Shown: positions 1 to 8,753 of the stretch, piece by piece
How positions within the stretch are numbered: the stretch's first letter is position 1
Layout of the letters: each line of letters opens with the position of its first letter
Source: G965222335 sp965222335
GTDB lineage: Bacteria > Pseudomonadota > Gammaproteobacteria > Pseudomonadales > Halieaceae
Direction of reading: 5' to 3'
DNA length: 64,000 nt
NCBI GenBank assembly: GCA_965222335.1
Contig: OZ244944.1
Span: 3,873,856 to 3,937,855, forward strand
Translations under genes and position numbers: made by a program
The notes under the pieces: model-generated
Databases searched by the model: none
The model's input: the letters and a program-made list of their open reading frames with translations, nothing else
Told to the model about the DNA's origin: nothing

Positions 1-2041
1 AGGCCAGTTCCAGGTAGATGCCCCGGGGCTGGCCGACGAAGTAGCGGTAACTGCCAAAGCCATAGTCGGCGCGCTCGGCGTACTCGGCATCCAGCAGGTT
101 GGTGACTCTCACGGTGGCCGCCAGGTGGCGACCGATATCCGCGCTAGCCCGCAGATTCAGCAGCTGGTGCCCTTCGTAGCTGAACTGGTTGGTGGGCTCC
201 AGGTAGTAATCGTCCATGTACACCCACTCCAGCTCGGCACTCCTGCGCTCACCGCGCCAGCCCGCCCGGGCGCTGCCGAACAGGCGCGGCGCGGTGTCGA
301 TGTCATTGCCATCAATGCCGCCGTCGACGCCCAGCAGGGACGGATTGTTGTCATAGCGGTGTCTCGCCGCGGTCATGTCGAGGGCCGCGTACCACGCCGC
401 GTTCCACTGGTAGTCCAGGGACAGTTCCAGGCCGCGGTGGCTGGTGCGGGCGCCGCTCACATTCTGGCGATCGGCGTCCTGGAAGATCACATCTTCCTTG
501 CGCATATCGTACAGGGCCACGCTGTAAGCCAGGGACGCGCCCAGTTCACCACGGAGGCCCACCTCGAAATTGGTAATGCGCTCTGAATCCAGGTCGGCGG
601 ATCGCTGTCCCGCCTGCAGACGGTAGAGTTCAGCGGTCTCCGGGGCGCGGAAGCCATTGGCGCCGCGCAGGTAGACAAGGTGCTCTTCATGCCAGCGGTA
701 GGTGGCGCCGAGATTCAGTGACCAGTCGCTGAATTCATCGGTGCTGTCTGCGGGGCGGAAGAAACGACAGTTGCTTGCCTCGGGGCCGCAGGCCGAGCCG
801 TCCCCGGCCAGATTGTCGTAGTCGTAGCGCGTGTGTTCCAGGCGCAGGCCACCGTCCAGGGTCCAGCGCTCACCGACGTCGGCAGTAACCTGGGCAAAAG
901 CGGCGGCGGCGCGGGCATCAACCTCGTAGTCGTAGTGAATACCCTCGGGCTGGTTGGGGCTGAAGGGCTGGGGCTGGGTCTCCAGCAGCCAGCCGCGGGT
1001 GTACTCGATGTCGGTGCCGGCGACCCAGCGTACGGGCCCGTCGCCGGCATGCAGGGCGGCACGCAGCCCCAGGCTTTCATGGCCGTTTTCCTCAATGGCC
1101 TTCCAGGGCAGGAAGTGCTGCAGGAATTCCATGCGGTTATTGCGGTAGTAGGGTGTGATCCGCAGCGTGCGGCCGGGATCGAGGTCCAGGGCAAGCTCGC
1201 TGTAGGCGCGCACAGACCAGGCGTCCCGGTAGGCTTCGGGGTTGGGGTTGGTCTCCCGCAGGTCGTCGTCCTCGTAGGCCTTGAAGCCCTCGATGAAACC
1301 GGCGGTTTCCTGGTTCAGGTTGCTGCCCTCCAGTACCGAGGTGAGCTGCCAGTCCCCGGCGCGGTAATCGTGGCGCAGGCTGGCTTTCTGCTGGTCGTAA
1401 CCGGCGTCGTCGAGGTAGCCGCCATCGGTCGTGCCGACCATGCGCAGGTTGATGCCGTGCGGGCCGTGTTCGCCGCTGTACTGGTAACGGCCGCGGTAGT
1501 AGTCGTCCGGGCCCGTTTCCAGGGCGATCCGCTGCCAGGGCTCGCCGGCCGGTGTGGGAGAGAGGACGTTGATCACCCCGTGCATGGCACTGGCCCCATA
1601 GAGGGCTGTCGCGGGGCCCTTGATCACCTCGATGCGATCCGCCTGTTCGGTATTGGCGTCGAACAGCTGATTGACGTTGCAGAAACCGGGGGCCCGCAGG
1701 CTGATACTGTCCGCGGCCATCAGGAAGGAGCCGCAGCCACCGGCCCCGGTGAGCACCGGGGAGCGCAGGGCGGTAAGGCTTTCCTGGCCGTTGCCGCGGC
1801 TGATCCAGGCCCCGGGGACCCGCTGCATCACTTCGTTGGGGTGGGTGTGGCCCACCAGCAGCAGCTCTTCACGCGCCACCGCGCTCCAGCTCAGGGGTGC
1901 CAGCAGGCCGTCCTGGGGCACCCGTGTTGCGGTGACCAGGACCTGTTCCAGCTCCTGGGTGAGGCCGGCGCCGCTGCCGAGCGCGAGGCTGACGCTGCCG
2001 AGAGCCAGGCTGAGAACGCGGGCGGTGCAATGAGACTGCAT
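1..2041 (-). CDS. TonB-dependent outer-membrane receptor (3' end cut by window edge)
   Basis: Read on the minus strand from the ATG at 2041 there is an open frame of about 680 codons that reaches the window edge without a stop. It begins with a signal-peptide-like stretch, then a TonB-box-like segment (EQVLVTATRV), then a plug domain with the classic RIEVIKGPATALYGASAMHG region near residue 160. A long beta-barrel region follows, with alternating aromatic and charged strands and the typical FRAPETAELYR and NLLDAEYAE motifs. The visible end (YFVGQPRGIYLELA) looks like the last barrel strand, so only a few residues are probably missing. The family takes up siderophores, vitamins or other large ligands across the outer membrane using TonB energy. 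The substrate cannot be named from sequence. No transporter or regulator partner lies next to it on the visible side. Confidence 0.93.
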   Translation of the reverse strand, partial: MQSHCTARVLSLALGSVSLALGSGAGLTQELEQVLVTATRVPQDGLLAPLSWSAVAREELLLVGHTHPNEVMQRVPGAWISRGNGQESLTALRSPVLTGAGGCGSFLMAADSISLRAPGFCNVNQLFDANTEQADRIEVIKGPATALYGASAMHGVINVLSPTPAGEPWQRIALETGPDDYYRGRYQYSGEHGPHGINLRMVGTTDGGYLDDAGYDQQKASLRHDYRAGDWQLTSVLEGSNLNQETAGFIEGFKAYEDDDLRETNPNPEAYRDAWSVRAYSELALDLDPGRTLRITPYYRNNRMEFLQHFLPWKAIEENGHESLGLRAALHAGDGPVRWVAGTDIEYTRGWLLETQPQPFSPNQPEGIHYDYEVDARAAAAFAQVTADVGERWTLDGGLRLEHTRYDYDNLAGDGSACGPEASNCRFFRPADSTDEFSDWSLNLGATYRWHEEHLVYLRGANGFRAPETAELYRLQAGQRSADLDSERITNFEVGLRGELGASLAYSVALYDMRKEDVIFQDADRQNVSGARTSHRGLELSLDYQWNAAWYAALDMTAARHRYDNNPSLLGVDGGIDGNDIDTAPRLFGSARAGWRGERRSAELEWVYMDDYYLEPTNQFSYEGHQLLNLRASADIGRHLAATVRVTNLLDAEYAERADYGFGSYRYFVGQPRGIYLELA

Positions 2042-2114
2042 ATTTGATCCTGTGGTGTTGCTCTGTGGCGATGGGCTATTCTACCGACTCAAATGGGCAA
2101 TCATAGAGGGCGGT

Positions 2115-2840
2115 GTGGCGCAGCTGGACAGCAGGGTAGACCAGTCGCCGGGGACTGGGCAGACAGGCTATTCCGGCCTGCGCAGGCGGCTTTCCCTGCT
2201 GTTGCTGGTAGCGGTCAACCTGCTGCCACTGTACGGCGTGCTGGCACTGGAGTGGGATGTCGCTGCGCTGATCGTACTCTACTGGTCAGAGAATCTGGTG
2301 ATCGGCTTCTACAGCCTGCTGAAGATGCTGGTGGTGGCGCCGGTTGGCGGCCTGTTCTCGGGCCTGTTTTTCTGCCTGCACTACGGTGGCTTCTGTGCCG
2401 TGCACGGGCTGTTCATCCTGGTGATGCTGGTCAACCCCGAGGCCGACTTCCTGGCTGGCGACAGCTGGCCATTCTTTTTGGTCTTCCTGCAGCTGTTGCT
2501 GGATGTGGTGCGGCAGGTGCTGTCTTATGCGCCGCCGGCCTGGTTGGTTGCCTTTGCCGGCCTGATGCTCAGCCACGGGGCGTCATTTGTGCTGAACTTC
2601 CTGCTGGCCGGCGAGCGCGCCCGCGTGACCGTGGGGGCCCTGATGGCGGCGCCCTACGGGCGCATCGTGATCATGCACTTCGCGGTGCTGCTGGGCGGTG
2701 TTGGGGTGATGCTGCTGGGCGAACCGGTGGCCATGCTTCTGGTGCTTGTGGCGCTCAAGCTGGGTGTGGATATCGCGCTGCATCTCCGCGAACACCGGCG
2801 GCTGGCCGCCGCTGACGTGCAGGCTACAGCAAGTCAGTGA
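2115..2840 (+). CDS. DUF6498-type multi-pass membrane protein
   Basis: This is a hydrophobic protein of about 241 residues with around six transmembrane segments. The signature LYWSENLVIGFYSLLKM after the second segment matches what I recall of the DUF6498 family, whose function is unknown. The frame is open further upstream to a GTG at 2052, but the GTG at 2115 is preferred because GAGGG lies just in front of it and the protein then starts shortly before the first membrane segment. It is divergent from the TonB receptor and its 3' end overlaps the convergent pldA gene by 17 bp. The inner-membrane location is inferred from the hydrophobicity. Start choice is the main uncertainty. Confidence 0.8.
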   Translation: MAQLDSRVDQSPGTGQTGYSGLRRRLSLLLLVAVNLLPLYGVLALEWDVAALIVLYWSENLVIGFYSLLKMLVVAPVGGLFSGLFFCLHYGGFCAVHGLFILVMLVNPEADFLAGDSWPFFLVFLQLLLDVVRQVLSYAPPAWLVAFAGLMLSHGASFVLNFLLAGERARVTVGALMAAPYGRIVIMHFAVLLGGVGVMLLGEPVAMLLVLVALKLGVDIALHLREHRRLAAADVQATASQ

Positions 2841-3837
2841 GGGAAATACCTAGCCCGATACGGTTGATGATCTCATCCTGGTCAATGAGGCTCTCCCCGT
2901 AACCATAGTAGTACTGGAGATAGCCCTTGAACCGGGGGCTCAGGGGGAAGGTCCACTCAACCTGCACTGCGCTCTTGTTTTCCTGCCTGAGGTTGTTGCG
3001 CAGCATCAGGGAAAACTCGTGCTGGCGGTATTTCCACACCCCCAGCAGGTCGCCGTAGCCGTAGTTGTCGAGGATGTACGGGTTGTCGTCCTCGTCGTCA
3101 CTTTCGGGCAGGCGGTACCAGGTTCGAGCGGACAGGGTCATGCGTTCACGTTCGAAAATAGCGCCCGCGATGATCCGGTTCCAGCTGCGGGACAGGTCGC
3201 CCCCCTGGCCGTTGGACTGGTGGGTGAGGCCGAGGCTGAGGAGAGTGTTGGTGAAACCCATGAACTCCCAGTCGTTTTCGACGGCCAGGAAAATCTCCGG
3301 CTGGTAATTGGTCTCCCGGAAGGGCGAGGATTCGTTGTACACCTGCCACCAGTTCTCCTGGGTGTAGGCGCCCCACAGGCTGGTCCTCTCGCCCAGGATG
3401 TTGTCCCAGATCAGGGCCTTGACGCTGAACTGGAATTTCGCCTCCACGTCCTGGATCGGGTCATCGGGGTATTGCGCATCCCAGGGTGCCTCGTTGGGTC
3501 GCGCGTTGTAGGTGGCGGGAAGCAGGTAGTTGCGACGGTGCGGGGTAAGCACAAAGGCGTTGTTGCCGATGGCGCGCTCCTGCTCCAGTCGTCTCCCGGC
3601 AAGCAGTTTCTGGTTGCCCGGCGACTCCTCCCGCAGCTGGCGCATGGCGGGGGATTCGTCGTCGCCCTCGGCCTGGTTCGCGGCCTCCCTGGCCAGGGCG
3701 TCATAGCAGCCCAGGCGCAGCTCATCTTCCTCGATCAAGGCGCAGCTGGCCAGGTCGCCCGCGGCACGGGCTTGTAGCGGCAGCGCGCAGGCAGTGAGGA
3801 GTACGAGCAGGGCGGGGTGCTTGGCGAGTGGGTGCAT
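2824..3837 (-). CDS. pldA: outer-membrane phospholipase A (OMPLA)
   Basis: A 337-residue protein with an N-terminal signal peptide. It carries the OMPLA active-site signature: HQSNG at 206-210 and SRSWNR at 216-221. The spacing of His206, Ser208 and Asn220 reproduces the His-Ser-Asn triad spacing of Escherichia coli PldA (142, 144, 156). The family hydrolyses phospholipids that reach the outer leaflet of the outer membrane and is active as a calcium-dependent dimer. Compared with E. coli it has an extra region of roughly 60 residues between signal peptide and barrel, rich in Glu and Gln. It is transcribed alone, converging with the DUF6498 gene. Confidence 0.93.
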   Translation of the reverse strand: MHPLAKHPALLVLLTACALPLQARAAGDLASCALIEEDELRLGCYDALAREAANQAEGDDESPAMRQLREESPGNQKLLAGRRLEQERAIGNNAFVLTPHRRNYLLPATYNARPNEAPWDAQYPDDPIQDVEAKFQFSVKALIWDNILGERTSLWGAYTQENWWQVYNESSPFRETNYQPEIFLAVENDWEFMGFTNTLLSLGLTHQSNGQGGDLSRSWNRIIAGAIFERERMTLSARTWYRLPESDDEDDNPYILDNYGYGDLLGVWKYRQHEFSLMLRNNLRQENKSAVQVEWTFPLSPRFKGYLQYYYGYGESLIDQDEIINRIGLGISLTDLL

Positions 3838-3973
3838 GGAGGATGTTAGCTCTGGTTTGGCGGCAGGTCATCTTAGAGGAAAACGTCGCGCGCTGTCAGC
3901 CGCGCACCTGTGGGTGCTGCGACTCCGGGGCTCCGCTGAGTACATTCCCCTTGTTCAGAGGTGGCCTAATTTT

Positions 3974-3982
3974 TGCTAAACT
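3974..3982 (+). promoter_or_regulatory. possible extended -10 promoter for purC
   Basis: TGC followed by TAAACT forms an extended -10 element about 70 bp upstream of the purC start. A TTGTTC at 3951-3956 is too far (20 bp) to be a good -35, so the call rests on the extended -10 alone. It is a weak prediction. Confidence 0.25.
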
Positions 3983-4050
3983 CTGCGGCCTTCCGGCACG
4001 AAGCGCCCGAAGGCTCCACCATCACCAGAACATCGCAGCAGGAAGGGCCT

Positions 4051-5154
4051 ATGAGTCTCGCACACAAGGTATTGGCGGTTAACAACGACCTGCCGATCCG
4101 CACCGATCAAGCTATTCACAGCGGCAAGGTCCGCTCCGTCTACTGGCTGACTGACGCAGACAGCCGGCGTCTCGCAGAGCAGCGCGGCTACGACGTGGCC
4201 CCGGGCGCGCCCCTGGCGATCATGGTCATTTCAGACCGCATCTCCGCCTTCGACTGCATCTGGCACGGCGAGGGCGACGTGCGTGGCGTACCCGGCAAGG
4301 GCGCGGCCCTGAACGCGATTTCCAATCACTGGTTCCGGCGCTTTCGCGAGGAAGGCCTCGCGGACAGTCACATCCTGGAGATTCCCCACCCCCTGGTGTG
4401 GATCGTGCAGAAGGCGCGACCGGTGATGATCGAGGCCATTGCCCGCCAGTATATTACCGGCTCCATGTGGCGGGCCTACTCCCGCGGGGAGCGCAACTTC
4501 TGCGGGATCGAGATTCCCGACGGCCTGCAGCGGGACCAGAAGCTTCCCGAGCTCCTGATCACCCCGTCTACCAAGGGTATCCTCGAGGAGATACCCGGCG
4601 TGCCCGCGGTGGATGATGTGAACATTACGCGCGCGGACATCGATGCGAACTACGCCGCATTCAACTTCAACAGCCCCGCGGATATTGATCGCTACGAGGT
4701 CCTGCTGCGCGAGGGCTTCGAGGTGATCAGCCGGGACCTCGCGGCCCTTGACCAGATTTTCGTCGATACCAAATTCGAGTTTGGCTACGTGACCGACGCC
4801 CGTGGAGAGGACAAGCTGATCTACATGGATGAGGTGGGCACGCCCGATTCATCGCGTATCTGGGATGGCGCCGCCTACCGTGACGGCCGCATTGTGGAAA
4901 ATTCCAAGGAAGGCTTCCGGCAAATGCTGCTGGAGCATTTCCCGGACCCGGATGTGCTGCTCAACAAGGAGCGCATGCCCGAGCGCCAGGCCCTGGCCTG
5001 CGAGCAAGCGCTGCCGATCGAGGTGCTAAAGGACGTGTCGCGTACCTACCTTGGCATCGCCGAGCGCATCACGGGGCAGACGATCGCCGTGCCGGAAAAC
5101 CCGCAGCAGGAAATTATTGACGTGCTGGGCCGCGAGTTCGGCCTGGTGGACTGA
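4051..5154 (+). CDS. purC: phosphoribosylaminoimidazole-succinocarboxamide synthase
   Basis: This enzyme joins CAIR and aspartate using ATP in step 7 of de novo purine synthesis, in the cytosol. The 367-residue product contains the SAICAR synthetase landmarks: SGKVRSVY near the N-terminus (nucleotide binding), ISDRISAFDC, QYITGSMWRAY and DTKFEFGY. It is the long form of the enzyme, well above the roughly 240 residues of the E. coli protein. The ATG at 4051 is chosen over upstream in-frame starts because GGAAGGG lies just before it and the family N-terminus begins here. The next gene begins 7 bp after its stop, which suggests cotranscription with the exporter. Confidence 0.95.
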   Translation: MSLAHKVLAVNNDLPIRTDQAIHSGKVRSVYWLTDADSRRLAEQRGYDVAPGAPLAIMVISDRISAFDCIWHGEGDVRGVPGKGAALNAISNHWFRRFREEGLADSHILEIPHPLVWIVQKARPVMIEAIARQYITGSMWRAYSRGERNFCGIEIPDGLQRDQKLPELLITPSTKGILEEIPGVPAVDDVNITRADIDANYAAFNFNSPADIDRYEVLLREGFEVISRDLAALDQIFVDTKFEFGYVTDARGEDKLIYMDEVGTPDSSRIWDGAAYRDGRIVENSKEGFRQMLLEHFPDPDVLLNKERMPERQALACEQALPIEVLKDVSRTYLGIAERITGQTIAVPENPQQEIIDVLGREFGLVD

Positions 5155-5161
5155 CGCCGGC

Positions 5162-5905
5162 TTGCTCACAGAGCCGGTTTTTTACCTGGTCAGCGTTCCC
5201 GCGGTACTGCTTTACGGTATCGCCAAGGGCGGTTTCGGGGGCGCCGTGTCCATGGTTTCGGTGCCGCTGATGGCGCTGGTGATGTCCCCGACCCAGGCCG
5301 CGGCGATTCTGTTGCCCATCCTGGTGGTGATGGATGCCCTGGTGGTCAAGACCTACTGGGGTGTATTTGACCGCAGGGCCCTGGCGATACTCCTGCCCGG
5401 TGCACTGCTGGGCATCCTGCTGGGCTATCTCAGCGCCGGCGCGCTCAGCGACGACAACATGCGGGTGCTGGTGGGCGCAATTGCGGTGCTGTTTGGCCTG
5501 TACTTTCTCCTGGGTACCGGCAGCGAGGCGCAGCAGCCCCACCGGCGGCTGTCCGGCAGTTTCTTCGGTGCGCTGGCGGGCTTTACCAGCTTCAGTATCC
5601 ACGCCGGGGGGCCACCGCTGACCGTGTACCTGCTACCGCGCGGTCTGGCGCCCCTGTTGTTCGCGGGTACCGCGGGCATCTTTTTCGCCGTGGTCAACGC
5701 GGTCAAGCTTGTCCCTTATTACTTCCTGGGGCAGTTCAGTGCCGACAACCTGATTTATTCCCTGGTGCTGGTGCCGCTGGCGCCAATCGGGGTGGCACTG
5801 GGTCATGCCCTGACCCGGCGCACGGAGCCTGGCCTGTACTACGGGATTATCAGCGTATTCCTCACCCTCGTGGGACTGCGCCTGCTGTGGTCGGGCCTGA
5901 CCTGA
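5162..5905 (+). CDS. TauE/SafE-family sulfite/anion exporter
   Basis: About 247 residues with seven to eight hydrophobic segments and the conserved GIAKGGFGGAVSM start and the GFTSFSIHAGGPPLTVYLLP second repeat, both typical of the TauE/SafE (DUF81) family. Members export sulfite, sulfoacetate or other organic anions through the inner membrane; the substrate here is not determinable. No ATG is available at the right place. TTG at 5162 gives a protein of family length, though a start inside the purC end is possible. It probably shares a transcript with purC. The arylsulfatase gene lies 850 bp further on, so a link to sulfur handling is possible but unproven. Confidence 0.85.
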   Translation: MLTEPVFYLVSVPAVLLYGIAKGGFGGAVSMVSVPLMALVMSPTQAAAILLPILVVMDALVVKTYWGVFDRRALAILLPGALLGILLGYLSAGALSDDNMRVLVGAIAVLFGLYFLLGTGSEAQQPHRRLSGSFFGALAGFTSFSIHAGGPPLTVYLLPRGLAPLLFAGTAGIFFAVVNAVKLVPYYFLGQFSADNLIYSLVLVPLAPIGVALGHALTRRTEPGLYYGIISVFLTLVGLRLLWSGLT

Positions 5906-5995
5906 GCCAGTTGCCCCGTGGCTTTAACGCTGGCCCCCGGGTAAGTAAACTGCGCTATATTAGTGCCCAGAGATTCCGCGATAGAGGAAAGCACC

Positions 5996-6694
5996 ATGCA
6001 ACTGTCACCACTGCGTTCCACCCTGCAAGGCGCCGCGGCCCTCGGCCTGGTGTTGGGTCTTTCAGCCTGTGTCGCGACCGGCCCTGAGCCCGGGACCATG
6101 ACCCACGACGGCCTGGAGGCGGTCGCCAGCAAGGGATTTGACGAGGTATACCGTAAACCCGGTGTCGATATCAGCCAGTACCAGGCCCTCGGGATCAGCG
6201 AGTGCACGGTGTCGTTTCGCAACCACTGGCTGCGTGATCAGAACCGGGATCGCCTGAACCTCTCCTCCCGCGTCACCCAGGAAGACGTTGACCGGATCAA
6301 GGATCGCCTGGGCGAAAGCTGCGAAAAACACTTCCGCGAAGCCCTGGCGAAGGCACCGGCCTACAACGTGGTTGAGGAGTTCGCAGACGGCGAGCCGGTG
6401 CTGGTGGTACGCCCTTCAATAATCGACCTGGACGTGAACGCGCCGGACGTGCGCGAGGCTTCCATGTCCCGCACCTACACGACCTCGGCCGGCGAGATGA
6501 CCCTGGTCCTTGAGCTCTTTGATGCCACCACCGGGGAAGTGCTTGCCCGTGCCGTGGACCGCCAGCGGGACCCGGACAGCGGCCGCCTCGAGTGGAGCAG
6601 CAGTGTCACCAACAGCGCCGAGGCCAATCGTCAGCTCACACGCTGGGCCAGGCAGCTGCGCGGCGCCCTGGACGAACTGCAGGGCAGAATGTAG
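5996..6694 (+). CDS. DUF3313-like lipoprotein
   Basis: A 232-residue protein whose N-terminus is a lipoprotein signal peptide ending in a lipobox, LSAC, with the acylated cysteine at about residue 22. The remainder resembles the DUF3313 family: a GISECTVSFRNHWLRDQNR region, a polar alpha/beta body with VLVVRPSIIDLDVNAPD, and a C-terminal part ending in WARQLRGALDEL. The function of the family is unknown; an envelope location follows from the lipobox. The start is supported by AGAGGAAA 6 bp upstream of the ATG. It stands alone between the exporter and the sulfatase. Confidence 0.82.
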   Translation: MQLSPLRSTLQGAAALGLVLGLSACVATGPEPGTMTHDGLEAVASKGFDEVYRKPGVDISQYQALGISECTVSFRNHWLRDQNRDRLNLSSRVTQEDVDRIKDRLGESCEKHFREALAKAPAYNVVEEFADGEPVLVVRPSIIDLDVNAPDVREASMSRTYTTSAGEMTLVLELFDATTGEVLARAVDRQRDPDSGRLEWSSSVTNSAEANRQLTRWARQLRGALDELQGRM

Positions 6695-6757
6695 TAGGTT
6701 TCCCGGATACTCTCGGGAGTGATAACGATAAATCAAGCAATAAAAAGGTTCTCAAGC

Positions 6758-8290
6758 ATGCATTTACGCACACGTTGGCTAAGCGCGCTGGTATTTCTGG
6801 CACTGCTGGGATCAGGTGGCTTGGCGCAGGGCGCCGAGCGGCCCAATATTCTGGTGATTTTCGGGGATGATATCGGGATCTGGAATATCAGCCGCTACAG
6901 TATGGGGCAGATGGGCTACCAGACCCCCAACATTGACCGCATCGCCAACGAAGGCATGATTTTCACGGATTACTATGGCGAACAGAGTTGCACTGCGGGG
7001 CGCTCCGCCTTTATCACCGGACAGCACCCGATTCGCACGGGGCTGACCAAGGTCGGGCTGCCGGGCGCCGAGGTGGGTATACAGCCGGAGGACCCGACCC
7101 TCGCGGAGCTGTTGAAACCCCTGGGTTATGCCACCGGACAGTTCGGCAAGAACCACCTCGGCGATCGCGATGAGTTCCTGCCGACCAATCATGGCTTCGA
7201 CGAATTTTTTGGCAACCTTTATCACCTGAATGCGGAAGAGAATCCCGAGGATCCGGACTATCCCGACGATCCTGCCTTCCTCGAGCGCTTCGCCCCCCGC
7301 GGCGTGATTCGCAGTTTCGCAGACGGGCGCATCGAAGACAGCGGACCGCTGACCAGAAAGCGCATGGAAACCGTGGACGAGGAGTTCCTCGCAGCGTCCC
7401 TCAAGTTTATGGACCGGGCCCACGCCGAGGACAAGCCGTTCTTTGTCTGGTTCAACTCCACCCGCATGCATTACTACACCCACGTGAAAGACGAACAGCT
7501 CGGCGCCAGCGGCCAGGGTTTTTACAACGATGGCATGCTGGAACACGACGGCCACGTGGGCGAGTTGCTGGCGAAACTCGACGACCTGGGTATCGCCGAT
7601 AACACGATCGTGCTCTACACCACGGATAACGGCCCCCACTACAACCAGTGGCCCGACGCGGCGATCACGCCCTACCGCGGCGAGAAAAACACCAACTGGG
7701 AGGGTGGCTTCCGGGTGCCGGCGGTCGTGCGCTGGCCGGGCAACATTCCCGCGGGCCGCATCAGCAATTCGGTCATGTCCCACCTGGACTGGGTGCCCAC
7801 GCTGATGGCGGCGGCAGGGGACGATTCGGTGAAGGAAGATCTGTTAACCGGTAAACGTGCGGCGGGTAAAACCTTCAACGTGCACCTCGACGGATACAAC
7901 TTCCTGCCCTACCTGACGGGTGATGTGGACACAGCACCGCGGCGCGAGTTTTTCTACTTCAGCGATGACGGCGTACTCACCGCGGCGCGTCTCGACGACT
8001 GGAAAGTCGTGTTTGCGGAACAGCGCGCGCATCGCTTCGACGTTTGGCGAGATCCTTTCGTGACCCTGCGGGCGCCCAAGGTGTTCCATCTGCGGCGCGA
8101 CCCTTTTGAGCGCGCTGATACCGACTCCAATAGCTACAATGTATGGTGGGACAAGAAGGTCGCGCCCGCGGCGCAGCAAGCGCAGGTCGCGGTTGGCCGT
8201 TTCGTCCGTTCGCTGCAGGAGTACCCACCGCGTCAGCGTCCGGACTCATTCACCGTGGACCAGATCCTGGAATCGCTGTACGCGAAGTGA
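6758..8290 (+). CDS. exported arylsulfatase (formylglycine-type sulfatase)
   Basis: A 510-residue sulfatase with a cleavable signal peptide (cleavage near AQG-AERPN). Metal-binding aspartates appear in FGDD at 35-38. The sulfatase signature CTAGR occupies 78-82, where Cys78 would be oxidised to formylglycine by a formylglycine-generating enzyme. Other landmarks are GKNHLGD, TTDNGP and a FRVPAVVRWPG segment. The family hydrolyses sulfate esters; the substrate is not evident. An upstream GTG at 6719 is in frame, but the ATG at 6758 starts directly at the signal peptide. The next gene follows after 7 bp, so it heads an operon with the phosphatase-like protein, the M20 amidohydrolase and a cytochrome b. 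No maturase gene is visible in the window. Confidence 0.93.
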   Translation: MHLRTRWLSALVFLALLGSGGLAQGAERPNILVIFGDDIGIWNISRYSMGQMGYQTPNIDRIANEGMIFTDYYGEQSCTAGRSAFITGQHPIRTGLTKVGLPGAEVGIQPEDPTLAELLKPLGYATGQFGKNHLGDRDEFLPTNHGFDEFFGNLYHLNAEENPEDPDYPDDPAFLERFAPRGVIRSFADGRIEDSGPLTRKRMETVDEEFLAASLKFMDRAHAEDKPFFVWFNSTRMHYYTHVKDEQLGASGQGFYNDGMLEHDGHVGELLAKLDDLGIADNTIVLYTTDNGPHYNQWPDAAITPYRGEKNTNWEGGFRVPAVVRWPGNIPAGRISNSVMSHLDWVPTLMAAAGDDSVKEDLLTGKRAAGKTFNVHLDGYNFLPYLTGDVDTAPRREFFYFSDDGVLTAARLDDWKVVFAEQRAHRFDVWRDPFVTLRAPKVFHLRRDPFERADTDSNSYNVWWDKKVAPAAQQAQVAVGRFVRSLQEYPPRQRPDSFTVDQILESLYAK

Positions 8291-8297
8291 GGCCTGC

Positions 8298-8705
8298 ATG
8301 AGACTAGTTCCGCTGACCGATAGCATAGCCACCAGTGAGCAGATTCAGCCCGGGGATATGCCCGCGATCGCCGATGCGGGCTATCGCCGGGTCGTGAACA
8401 ACCGGCCCGACGGCGAGGACCCGGGGCAGCCGGACAACGCCACCCTGGCGGCGGCAGCCGCGGCGGCTGGCCTGGAGTATTTTTTCCTGCCGGTGACGGC
8501 GATGGATTTTCCCGGCGCACCCCTCGGGGAAGTGGCTGAGGTGTTCGACGACGGCGACGGGCCGGTTCTGGCGTTCTGTCGCAGCGGCACCCGCTCAGCC
8601 AATCTCTGGATCGCCTCGCGCCCCCGGGCCGAGCGCGAGGCCGCAATGGCCCGCGCGCATTCACTGGGCTACGATATTTCCATGGCTGCGAGAGTCGTGG
8701 GTTGA
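8298..8705 (+). CDS. DUF442/TIGR01244 phosphatase-like protein
   Basis: A 135-residue protein with the fold signature of the DUF442 (TIGR01244, often named beta-lactamase hydrolase-like) family. It starts with a TSEQIQPGDMPAIADAGYR segment and ends with an active-site loop CRSGTRSANLW around residue 95, which gives the Cys-X5-Arg pattern of cysteine phosphatases and sulfur transferases. The natural substrate is unknown; in some bacteria relatives act with sulfide oxidation. The ATG lies 7 bp after the sulfatase stop, which suggests cotranscription and a possible role in sulfur metabolism. That link is inference. Confidence 0.88.
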   Translation: MRLVPLTDSIATSEQIQPGDMPAIADAGYRRVVNNRPDGEDPGQPDNATLAAAAAAAGLEYFFLPVTAMDFPGAPLGEVAEVFDDGDGPVLAFCRSGTRSANLWIASRPRAEREAAMARAHSLGYDISMAARVVG

Positions 8706-8753
8706 AACCGCGGCTGTCGCAGGCACCACAAGCCATCTGTACAGGATAAGCAT

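Noticed and set aside
833..2047. Long open frame (404 codons) opposite the TonB receptor
   Set aside because: Hydrophobic Gly/Val/Ala-rich translation without motifs; the other strand encodes a clear TonB receptor. High GC explains the shadow.
2042..2114. Cobalamin or other riboswitch before the TonB receptor
   Set aside because: Only about 70 bp separate the receptor from the divergent gene and no B12-box-like sequence is seen.
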